Made by a program: the position numbers and the translations under genes. DNA of 29,464 bases from Tritrichomonas musculus (taxonomy: Eukaryota; Parabasalia; Tritrichomonadida; Tritrichomonadidae), in NCBI GenBank assembly GCA_039105265.1, contig JAPFFF010000236.1, forward strand, positions 1-29,464. Reading direction: 5' to 3'. Numbering within the stretch: position 1 is the stretch's first letter; each line of letters starts with the position of its first letter. Positions 18,222-25,653 of the stretch are shown in pieces. Under the pieces are notes generated by a model. It searched no databases. It had not been told where the DNA came from and saw only the letters and a program-made list of their open reading frames with translations.

Positions 18222-18506
18222 CTATTTAATTAACCTGACAATTATTTCATGCCCTTTCATATAATTTAAATCTTCAATTTTTTCTGTTTGTTGCAATTCC
18301 TTTCCTTTGTAAAAGAATCTCAGCATTCTTATGTTTTCTAAATGAAAATCATTTATTATTTTTGGAATACAATTTTGAAGATTTTGTTTTGGATCACATC
18401 TAACTATAGTTCGTGGCCCAGAAATAAGAGTAAAAGAAATATCGATATATCTTTGTTCTAAAAGATAATTAACATGGCTTATTGATGTTGTTTTTGATAA
18501 TATTGA
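18222..18506 (-). pseudogene. second ubiquitin-like domain beyond an in-frame TAA
   Basis: After the TAA that ends the upstream ubiquitin-like frame (18507-18509), the same reading frame stays open for 94 codons to TAG at 18222-18224. Its product contains DISFTLISGPRTIVRC, then about twenty residues on a helix-like PKIINDF segment, MLRFFYKGKELQQTEKIEDL and MKGHEIIVRLIK: the strand, helix, strand, YKGKEL turn and closing strand of a ubiquitin fold. There is no ATG at its start, so on its own it has no obvious way to be translated. Either the gene is a tandem ubiquitin-like protein broken by one nonsense change, or the stop is read through, or only the first domain is made. Confidence 0.65.
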
Positions 18507-18767
18507 TTATGTTTGCTGAATTTGCTCATCAGTAGATTGTTTTTGATTTTCGATATGGACATATATTGTAGTTCCTTTAATATATCCAATTTTATTTAAT
18601 GTTTCATTATCATCCAATTTGTGATCATTATAGATTAAGTAAACATTATTATAATTGACCAATCTGAAATAATTGATAACTCTTTGAAGGATAACTTTAA
18701 CTGTTTCATCTGAGTTCCATTCTAAAGCAATGCTAGGGCCTGAAACTTGAGCAAAAACAACAAACAT
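18507..18767 (-). CDS. ubiquitin-like domain protein
   Basis: The 86-residue product begins MFVVFAQVSGPSIALEWNSD and follows the ubiquitin fold: two N-terminal strands, a helix (VKVILQRVINYFR), then VYLIYNDHKLDDNETLNKIG, the usual strand-turn-short helix segment, and IKGTTIYVHI as the last strand. The tail is glutamine-rich (KQSTDEQIQQT) and has no terminal Gly-Gly, so it is not a conjugated modifier; it is more likely an adaptor or part of a larger ubiquitin-like protein. It runs divergently from the M20 gene. The same frame continues past its stop into another ubiquitin-like domain, so this may be the first half of a tandem protein. Confidence 0.7.
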   Translation of the reverse strand: MFVVFAQVSGPSIALEWNSDETVKVILQRVINYFRLVNYNNVYLIYNDHKLDDNETLNKIGYIKGTTIYVHIENQKQSTDEQIQQT

Positions 18768-19039
18768 AAATTAAATAAATAGTAAGACATTCATTTTTTT
18801 CTTTCAATTAAATAGAAAATTTTCATAATATATTTGATATACAATGATTTAAATTATAAAATTTAAAATAAAAATGTATTTTAAGATATACTATATATTA
18901 TAATTATATATTTAATTAAATATTTGGAAAATATCAAATTTTTATTAAAATATTTTAAGTATTAAATGATGCCAAAAAAAGTTTTATTCAAAATTGAATT
19001 TTTAAACAGTCAAAAGCAAAATTTTCAATTCAAACTAAA
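18768..19039. promoter_or_regulatory. divergent promoter region, ubiquitin-like and M20 genes
   Basis: A 272-bp AT-rich gap between two divergent host genes. TTCAAAC lies about ten bases before the M20 ATG and could serve as a weak TCA initiator; for the ubiquitin-like gene no good initiator is visible close to the ATG. Confidence 0.3.
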
Positions 19040-19774
19040 ATGATCGTTTTGATGATACTCTCTTTTCTCCTTTTATTATTCATTATTCTTTTTTCACGAG
19101 CCATTTATTGTGCTCTAGGAGCTCGAAAACTTTCGCCCAAACCCCCTCCTGCTTCGCAATCCTGTCAAGACAAATATTCCAATCGTTTATCTCAAATGAT
19201 CAAATGCGCCACAATCTCAAGCAAAGACAATTACGATGACACTGAATTTTCTAAACTACGAACAACTGTTGAAACTCTATTTCCCAACCTCCATCGCCAA
19301 TCAGATCGACAAATATTCGGTAATGATTGTTGGGTTTACAGAATCAAAGGGCAAGACAGCAGTCGCCGTGTCATGCTAATGAGCCATCACGACGTAGCTC
19401 CCGTTGAAGGCGACTGGAAGTACCCGCCATTTTCTGGAACGATTAGCGACGGCAGAATTTGGGGTCGGGGGACCGTTGATACCAAAACATCACTTTTTTC
19501 AGAATTACAAGCGATTGACGAGCTACTTGAAGAAGGCTGGCAGCCTCCGATAGATGTGTTTTTGGGCTCATCGCACAACGAAGAAGTAGCAGGTGATGGA
19601 ATTCCTCTTGTTGTTAAATATTTTGAAAGTCGAGGTGAATATTTTGACCTTGTTCTTGATGAAGGTGCTGTCATATCGTCGCCGATGCCAGGCGTCTCAT
19701 GCAAGTGCGCAATGCTTGCTATTCACGAGAAAGGCACATTAATAAATATATATATCCAAAAATTATGCCTTTAA
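19040..19774 (+). pseudogene. M20 carboxypeptidase, 3' half missing
   Basis: The first half of a membrane-anchored zinc peptidase of family M20, closest in layout to carboxypeptidase S/PM20D1. Residues 3-25 form a signal anchor. The metal and catalytic residues of the family are all in place: MSHHDVAP near residue 115, GRGTVDTK near 147, SSHNEEVAGDG near 180 with the Glu-Glu pair, and DEGA near 208. Recognisable sequence stops at about residue 232 (AIHEKGT), and the remaining codons (LINIYIQKLCL) are AT-rich and unrelated. Family members run to some 450-550 residues and carry a further metal-binding His in the missing part, so the product should not be active. The break lies near 19740, next to small transposons; the rest of the gene is not in the window. 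Confidence 0.85.
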
Positions 19775-19824
19775 GCTAACTCATTTTATATCTAATATTA
19801 GCGGTTAAATGTTTTTTATTTTAA

Positions 19825-20164
19825 GGGACCACTATCATACTTTTTTGTAAACATTTCAATATTGAAAAAACTCATAGAAAATAAAATTCAATAGTTATTA
19901 TTTCAGAAAAAGTTTAAAACTTTAAAATTTCACCATTCCGATCATTTTTGTAAAAATTTTACATCTTCTCAACTTTCAAATTTTTATTGAAAAAAGGGAA
20001 TATGCTTAAAAAAAGAAAAGAAATAAATGATATATAATTTATATAATTTATATAATTTATATATACCAAAATATAGCAAAAATACTCAAGAAGTAATTTT
20101 TTTTACAACAATTAATTTTGTGATAACTCATAGAATTTTTAACACAGAATTTGATAGTGGTCCC
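19825..20164. mobile_element. 340-bp MITE flanked by TTAA
   Basis: Perfect 13-bp inverted ends GGGACCACTATCA and TGATAGTGGTCCC, each directly flanked by TTAA (19821-19824 and 20165-20168). No coding potential. TTAA on both sides is the target of piggyBac elements; the same bases would also allow a TA target with ends starting AGGGACC, as in Tc1/mariner. The interior is AT-rich, with repeated TATAATTTATATAATT near 20030-20060. Confidence 0.8.
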
Positions 20165-20494
20165 TTAAATCAAATATCCATGCAAAATGTTCCAAAGATT
20201 AAATAACTTCAAATTTTCTATTTTGTAAAAAAAAAAAATTTAAAAGACATTCCAAAATGATTTACAATAATTTCTCTTTTTTTATTAAAACTATGGGGTT
20301 TGAAGAAAAAGTACCAAGGCCAATTTCATATCACTATTCAATTTTTATTCAAATTTGGTGAGGTACTAATGCGACTTTTTCATTTCTCACAAAATTGAAA
20401 GGAAAAGTACCTCACCTTTGTAAACTTAATTAAATAATCATCGCGTTATTCAAAAAGTAAAATTGTTTTTCTTCCAAAATTTTGTCATTTTAAA
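20165..20494. other. spacer before the Tc1 transposase
   Basis: AT-rich DNA without a gene. The only clear structure is a set of GGTACT/AGTACC words in alternating orientation at about 20305-20416. It probably includes the 5' end of the Tc1-like element, but I find no matching inverted copy downstream of the transposase. Confidence 0.45.
20357..20416. repeat. inverted repeat GGTGAGGTACT / AGTACCTCACC
   Basis: Eleven-base perfect arms (20357-20367 and 20406-20416) around a 38-base spacer. A further AAAAGTACC lies upstream near 20308, so the motif alternates in orientation three times. It may be the terminal or subterminal region of the Tc1-like element. Confidence 0.6.
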
Positions 20495-21581
20495 ATGCAA
20501 AAAAAACCTCTTTCGGAAAAAGAAAAACTTCAAATCTTGCAATATGTTTCAGAAAATGGCAAGCAATGGACCCAGCTAGGGCAAATAATGAACAGAAACG
20601 AATCAACTCTCCGTAGTTTTTCAAATAGTTATAACAATCACCAAACAATAAGTCCTACAAGAGGACGTCCGATAGAAATTAATGAAGATACAAAACAATC
20701 AGTGACAGGTTTTATGCTCGCAGAGCCAACTCAGTCTTTATTCAATGTTGCACAGGACTTTGATATTTCCACCGTTTCGGTTCGTACCATTTTACACCAA
20801 AATAAAATTCAATATTTCGATAAAACTCCAATGGTAGAGTTAAAAGAATACCACAAAAGGGCTCGAGTAAATATGTGTCGCCAAATCTCCACCATTAATT
20901 ACAGAAATCTACCACCTATTGTTTTTACGGATGAATCTACAGTGAGGGTTGATTTAAAAGGTGGTGGAATTTGGCGCCAAAGAGGATTCCATCCTCCGGA
21001 ATCTTTCTATATAAAAAACCCCCATCCAGTCCAAATTATGGTATGGGGGAATAAGTCATCTCGGATATAAGACAAAACTCATTAAGTTTGAAACACATGT
21101 GAATTCATTTACTTATTGCAAAGCTCTTAAAGAAAATTTTATTTTTGAATCGTTATTTGGCCGTTATGGTCAAAATTTTATTTGGCAGCAGGACAACGCT
21201 ACCCCCCACACAGCTGCTTTAACACAAGATTACTTGGACCAAAAAGTTAAATACATTCTTGAATGGCCAGCTAAGTCCCCAGACTTGTCCCCGATAGAAC
21301 AAGTCTGGGATTATATAAAGAAAAAACTTTCTGGCCAGAATTTTGATACTCCTGATGCCTTATTTAACGCAATTGAAAAGGTTTGGAATGAAATTCCTCC
21401 TTTTCTTATACATCATTATTACTCATCATTTTATGCAAGATTCAAAATTTGTCTCAAATATAATGGTGATAGCCTCAACGGACACTGGAATGAAGTACGT
21501 AAATTACATATGGAATATCAAACATGTCTTCAAGAAATTACCAATCCTTTAACAGGATTAAAATATTTCATTGAAATTTGA
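20495..21581 (+). pseudogene. Tc1-like DD34E transposase, one frameshift
   Basis: Transposase of the Tc1 branch of the IS630-Tc1-mariner group. The N-terminal part has paired helix-turn-helix motifs (EKLQILQYVSENGKQW..., VAQDFDISTVSVRTILH) joined by a GRP box (TRGRPIE). The catalytic triad is present: FTDEST (Asp codon 20930-20932), WQQDNATPH (Asp codon 21192-21194) and SPDLSPIEQVW (Glu codon 21297-21299), with 34 residues between the last two. The frame changes once: the VMVWG box at about 21040-21050 runs into a five-G tract, after which SHLGYKT continues in another frame, consistent with loss of one G. Otherwise the gene is open for about 360 codons, so the break is recent. T. vaginalis is known for mariner (DD34D) copies; this one is DD34E. 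Confidence 0.85.
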
Positions 21582-21656
21582 ATAAAGAATTTTTTTTGTT
21601 ATCAATTTTTTTTTATATATTTCAAAATTTGAAAGGTATTGTTTGATAAGAAAAAA

Positions 21657-21764
21657 AATGTTCGCGTTTGTTTGAATGGTTTATTTTTTCTATCATTGAA
21701 AATAATAATTTTTCAAATAAAAATTGGAAATAAACCATTCAAATATTTGATAAACGCGAACATT
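21657..21764. mobile_element. 108-bp hairpin MITE
   Basis: Outer arms AATGTTCGCGTTT (21657-21669) and AAACGCGAACATT (21752-21764) match perfectly, and TTTGAATGGTTTATTT (21671-21686) pairs perfectly with 21728-21743, offset by an eight-base bulge. The loop is AT-rich. No coding content. Its ends do not match the region upstream of the Tc1 transposase, so I treat it as separate. Confidence 0.7.
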
Positions 21765-22407
21765 ATTTAATAGAGTTTATCAATCTATTCAAAAAGGGGG
21801 AAATGATAATGTGCATTTATACCAGTACGTTTTTTATTGTTAAATAAATAAAAATTTCTAAATAAAAAAATGAAAAAAAGAAAAATTAGTATTACCGGTA
21901 AAAAAATAAATCTAAAAACAAAAAGATCTCTGAATATTAAGTCAATTAGAAACATTGAATATTTAAAAGTTGAATATTTTGTTTATAAATGCCATTTGCG
22001 CATGTAAAACAAGCAGTTATTTATTAAAGAAATGATATTTATTCAAAATATTAGTAGAAAATTAAATTTACTCAAGTTTTGATATTAAATAATATATTAG
22101 TAGTTATAGAATGGGGGAATGAAGGGGTAAATACTTTGCCTTGATTTTCGGGTCTGATTTTCAATACGAAGGTTGACCTGTCTTCTAGCATTCATTTTCG
22201 AGGTCATGTTTCAATACTTGGAGCTCAAACTTGGGAAATGTTGAAATTTCAAAAAAAGTACCCAAAAATGGATGTTTTGAAGGGGTTTGGAGGCAAAAAT
22301 AATGACCAAATTCAGGCCCATTTTGATACAAAAAGAGAATGTAAAAGATGTAATTTTTCATGAAAAATGGGAGAGGGGTAGATATCAATCTTTTTGTAAG
22401 GGATAAT
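21765..22407. other. spacer before the capsid fragment
   Basis: No gene supported. From about 22105 to 22400 the base composition is less AT-rich than to its left and holds GGGG-rich words (GGGGGAATGAAGGGG, GAAGGGGTTTGGAGG), and TTTTCAATAC/GTTTCAATAC near 22159 and 22209. This may be decayed element sequence next to the capsid fragment, but I recognise nothing in it. Confidence 0.4.
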
Positions 22408-22746
22408 TTAATAAATTAGTTTTAGAAAAACCTTGAAATTGTCTGGTTTAATTTCGTTTCCAAGGGGATCTGTAAACCAAATTTTGAAAACCCTTTTTGT
22501 GCCAACGTACTCATATTTTCTGTTATCATCTGGTGGCATTACGTTAGCATACCACACAAGACTATCTTCATATTTGTCACGTTGAATGAAATCGCTGTGG
22601 TATTCGGTTTCTCCATCTAGATATCCATTGCAAGTTGCTCTACAGTATTGGAAAACGATGTATTTAGGATTCTTTGAGTAGACAAAATCGAGGGGAAATT
22701 GATTCTCATAAGTGCTTGTAATGTAATATGTCTTAATATCTTTCAT
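22408..22746 (-). CDS. small Polinton protein next to capsid
   Basis: A 112-residue product starting MKDIKTYYITSTYENQFPLD and ending FKIWFTDPLGNEIKPDNFKV plus a few hydrophobic residues. The alternating hydrophobic pattern and the closing strand-turn-strand (FKIWFTD, GNEI, FKVFLKL) suggest a beta-sandwich. It follows the capsid gene by about 40 bases on the same strand. Its ATG comes directly after an ATCAA initiator-like context. It could be a small structural protein or the last part of a jelly-roll protein; I do not recognise it with confidence. Confidence 0.5.
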   Translation of the reverse strand: MKDIKTYYITSTYENQFPLDFVYSKNPKYIVFQYCRATCNGYLDGETEYHSDFIQRDKYEDSLVWYANVMPPDDNRKYEYVGTKRVFKIWFTDPLGNEIKPDNFKVFLKLIY

Positions 22747-22788
22747 TTGATTTCATTCAAAAATAAAGCCATCTACATATTCTTTCAT

Positions 22789-24105
22789 TTAGTAGTATCC
22801 ATCTGGAACTCCATTTCCAAAGTATTTAACGGAACCTCTTGCCCATGTGAAGTATGTATCAGTGCATATCCACATTTCTGGTGGAGGTGGATGAACATTA
22901 TTATTTGAAACATCAAAGTTATAATATGTATCGTTAGCACCTCTATACAAAGGTTGACCTTTGAATTTGATTGTAACCGTGTTTCCACCAGTATCAACAC
23001 CATCGAATACATAACCAGAATTAGTACGTTCAAGTTGGAAGTTGATACAAAAGCTGGTGGCATCAGAGATGGTATTCTTATAACGTGTTCCGTCAGGTGC
23101 ATTCAAAGACATTGTCCAAGAATCTTCAAGTTCATGGGATGGTCTGAGAGAGCCATCTAATTCATTACTTATTAATTGATATTGATAGAAACGTGGACCA
23201 ATAGTTGAATCAAATTCTGTATCTGGATACTTAACATTGTTGATGGTGAGCTGTACATTCTGGTACATAATATTATCGAAACATGTTATTTCATTAGTTC
23301 TTTTTGGGAACATGACTGTGATGTTGGTAGCATTTGAAAGAACAATTGATTTAGAAACATCTAGACCTGCATCTGTTGCAAGACCTTGGAAACCTTCACG
23401 TACAAGTTGCTGAGATGGAATTAGAAGAGGTGTGTTGAGTTCACGAATGAGTCCATTGAGGCAGTCAGGTTTGATTCCAAAGCCAGCAAGATCTGATTTC
23501 ATGGTTCCAATGGTTCCACCACGACAGTTAAGAATTACTTCTTCAGTCTTGTATGCAATGACTTTAGTGGAATCACCAAGGACTGGAAGTGTTTGGAAAC
23601 CATCATTTTGCAAATCATTTGAACCATCTTGAGGAGCATCTGCAAGCTTGTATTCAGTTACAATTGTTGATGGAGAACCAATTTGAGAGAACTTGTTTGA
23701 GATTGTCATGTTGGCTGGAACGTCTTGCTCTATGGTAGAACAGTTAAGGAGTTCTTCAATTTCTTTAACAACAGATGGTTGAACTTGATGCCAAACTAAT
23801 GCTTCTGTTGATGATTTAATTTCTTCTTCAATCTCTCCACAAATGGAGTTTGGATAGAGTTGCCAAGCTTGGAATGCAAGCTGATCTGTAAAGTAAATGG
23901 ATGCTTCAAATGTGACTCTATGAGGTTTACCGTCTCCAAGTAATGTAAGTGGAACGTAAACACCACATACTGAAGGGCTCATGCGAGATGTATTCTCCCA
24001 CAACGAATACCTGTGTTTGGCAGGCTCTTTGGCATCAATTGGTTTGATAGAATTGTATGCAAATGATTCACGAATGAGTTCATCTTGCTGATATTCTTTA
24101 AGCAT
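22789..24105 (-). CDS. Polinton major capsid protein, double jelly-roll type
   Basis: A product of about 438 residues with the hallmarks of Polinton major capsid proteins. The segment around residues 255-300 (NITVMFPKRTNEITCFDN, then NVQLTINNVKYPDT) fits the strand, FP box and yP turn between the jelly rolls. The C-terminal part (CINFQLERTNSGYVFDGVDT, then the ITIKFKG-like strand and NDTYYNFDV) fits the closing strands, with a W..TDTYFTWA ending. Such proteins form the hexons of an icosahedral virion in the family. The annotated ATG is the first one in the frame, but capsid-like sequence appears to begin before it, so the fossil is incomplete at its 5' end. Identification is from pattern memory; no structure was computed. 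Confidence 0.7.
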   Translation of the reverse strand: MLKEYQQDELIRESFAYNSIKPIDAKEPAKHRYSLWENTSRMSPSVCGVYVPLTLLGDGKPHRVTFEASIYFTDQLAFQAWQLYPNSICGEIEEEIKSSTEALVWHQVQPSVVKEIEELLNCSTIEQDVPANMTISNKFSQIGSPSTIVTEYKLADAPQDGSNDLQNDGFQTLPVLGDSTKVIAYKTEEVILNCRGGTIGTMKSDLAGFGIKPDCLNGLIRELNTPLLIPSQQLVREGFQGLATDAGLDVSKSIVLSNATNITVMFPKRTNEITCFDNIMYQNVQLTINNVKYPDTEFDSTIGPRFYQYQLISNELDGSLRPSHELEDSWTMSLNAPDGTRYKNTISDATSFCINFQLERTNSGYVFDGVDTGGNTVTIKFKGQPLYRGANDTYYNFDVSNNNVHPPPPEMWICTDTYFTWARGSVKYFGNGVPDGYY

Positions 24106-24360
24106 AACGTTATCAATCCATAAGCGTGAGGAGGATATATGTGTGCGGATAGAGTATCAGATAATTTTTTTTATACTTGACCTAATATTTTTAAACCAAA
24201 TCTCTACACAATCTAGAACCCATTATACCTTCTATATGAGAAAAATCCGATTTTCATATACAACCTACAACATCACAATAATAATACAAAATTCAAAAAA
24301 TAATTATTTTCAAATTTTTTATATTTTTTATATTTTTTATTTTCATATTACACAACAAAA

Positions 24361-24519
24361 ATGACTTATAATGAAAAACAAAGAAAAATATACGAAAACA
24401 AATTACGAGAATCTATGTTAAAAGAAGATTGTATACTTACTTCTAAATACGAAAGTAGTGATATTTTGGGGAACTATACATACCTACGATTTTTCTCGAT
24501 AGAACCATATATGTTCTAA
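24361..24519 (+). CDS. small frame, start of an unrecognised element gene
   Basis: A 52-codon frame beginning MTYNEKQRKIYENKLRESML. The first 30 residues are charged, helical and protein-like; the end (FFSIEPYMF) is not convincing. It is on the same strand as the acidic coiled-coil gene downstream. It may be the preserved beginning of a decayed gene of this element or of its neighbour. No family recognised. Confidence 0.3.
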   Translation: MTYNEKQRKIYENKLRESMLKEDCILTSKYESSDILGNYTYLRFFSIEPYMF

Positions 24520-24997
24520 TATACAATCTACACAATTCAAATTCTCCTATATAATTTACAACATACATTTAAATCATCGAAGAAACAAACATAAATAACT
24601 AAGCAATCTTAACCCTAATTTATGAGAAAGAGGTTGCGCCAAGCTATATACTTTTTACGATAGATTAATACAATTTCTCTATATCTCAATTTGCAACATA
24701 AAGCTAAAAATAATCAAACAAATATCATAAATGATTGTTAATGATAAAGTTATAAATCAAAAACAACACAAATAGAGTTAAACAGATAAGTCTTCAAAAA
24801 TCATACACAAATAAAAATAATCATAAAAAGATAAACAATGTTAAAAATAAATGATTTATTTCAAATCATTTCAAATCAATTTATATCATTTCAAATCAAT
24901 TTATCACATAACTTGAATAACATATTAATATTTAACTGTTTCATACTCAATAAACATTAATCATATAATCATAAATGATTTTTTATTTTTATCTAAA
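24520..24997. other. AT-rich spacer with short direct repeats
   Basis: No gene seen. TTTCAAATCAATTTAT and close variants are repeated three times at about 24857-24905. Just before the next gene TCATAAATGA appears at 24968-24977, and TCATA fits a trichomonad initiator about 25 bases ahead of the ATG. Confidence 0.5.
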
Positions 24998-25474
24998 ATG
25001 TCAATTGATAATGAACATGAATATGATAATGATAATGAAAGTGAAAGTGATAATGAAGATTCAGTTCAAATGTTTTATGATGCTTTACAAGATAATGATC
25101 TTAAAAAGGTTCGTATGTTAATTAGAACAAAACCTGAATTACAGAAACTTAATCCTAAATTACTTAATAAAGAATATCCATTAGAAAACTATAAGTTTAC
25201 ATCAAGAAGCGGAAATCTTGTATTATTAAGCTCAAAATCTGATTCTGAACGTAAATCATTTACTCATGAACAACAAAAAATAAATGAAAAATATGATGAT
25301 TTTCGTGATTCACAATTAATACTGAATAATCAGTTAATAAATGAATATAATGAAATATTTTCAAGATTTAATAAATTATGTGTTAGAATAGCTGATATTG
25401 AACAAAGATTAACTTCTCATGCTAATACTATTAATCAAGTAGTTCGTTTTATTAATTCATTTCAAGTTGAATAA
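24998..25474 (+). CDS. acidic coiled-coil protein of the AT-rich Polinton
   Basis: A 158-residue product. Residues 1-25 are strongly acidic (NEHEYDNDNESESDNEDS). Residues 28-50 (FYDALQDNDLKKVRMLIRTKPELQKLNP) resemble the start of an ankyrin-type helix pair, but only one unit is seen. Residues about 90-155 are a predicted coiled coil (heptad-like QLILNNQLINEYNEIFSRFN...RIADIEQRLTSHANTINQVV). It converges tail to tail with the polymerase gene, with the small 43-codon frame between them. Codon use is AT-rich like the polymerase. Role unknown; a structural or scaffold role would fit but is not shown. Confidence 0.65.
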   Translation: MSIDNEHEYDNDNESESDNEDSVQMFYDALQDNDLKKVRMLIRTKPELQKLNPKLLNKEYPLENYKFTSRSGNLVLLSSKSDSERKSFTHEQQKINEKYDDFRDSQLILNNQLINEYNEIFSRFNKLCVRIADIEQRLTSHANTINQVVRFINSFQVE

Positions 25475-25506
25475 AAACAAAAAAATAATATCATTTTTTT
25501 TGAATC

Positions 25507-25638
25507 TTATTGTGATTTTATAATTATATCATTTGCTGCTAAATCATGAATAAAAGGACAACAAGCTTGATTTTCTAATGTTATCATTTTTGTATGTTTA
25601 GCATTTATTGCAAGTTTGTTTGTTGTTATTTTCGACAT
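25507..25638 (-). CDS. 43-residue frame behind the polymerase gene
   Basis: ATG at 25636-25638, TAA at 25507-25509. The product starts MSKITTNKLAINAKHTKMIT and continues through NQACCPFIHDLAANDIIIKS. It begins about 15 bases after the polymerase stop on the same strand and has an ATCAGGTATAATG context, a TCA initiator close to the ATG like other genes of these elements. Too short to judge by composition alone; it could be a genuine small gene or chance. Confidence 0.35.
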   Translation of the reverse strand: MSKITTNKLAINAKHTKMITLENQACCPFIHDLAANDIIIKSQ

Positions 25639-25653
25639 TATACCTGATTTCAC

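Larger units (their letters stand above)
22400..24160 (-). mobile_element. Polinton fragment with capsid gene
   Basis: A virus-like Polinton piece carrying a major capsid protein gene and a smaller structural-looking gene, both on the minus strand. It is broken and short, with at least two breaks counting its ends. Composition is close to the Polinton at the left of the window and quite unlike the AT-rich polymerase piece that follows from 24361. Limits are estimates from the ends of protein-like sequence and the change in composition. Confidence 0.65.

Noticed and set aside
22185-22388. Minus-strand 67-codon frame
   Set aside because: No recognisable pattern, and it ends in sequence that looks like decayed spacer.
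24143-24364. Plus-strand 73-codon frame
   Set aside because: Phe/Ile/Tyr-rich product from AT-rich DNA with FYIFYIFY runs; no sign of selection for a protein.
24608-24618. TAACCCTAA as a telomere remnant
   Set aside because: A single occurrence with no array.
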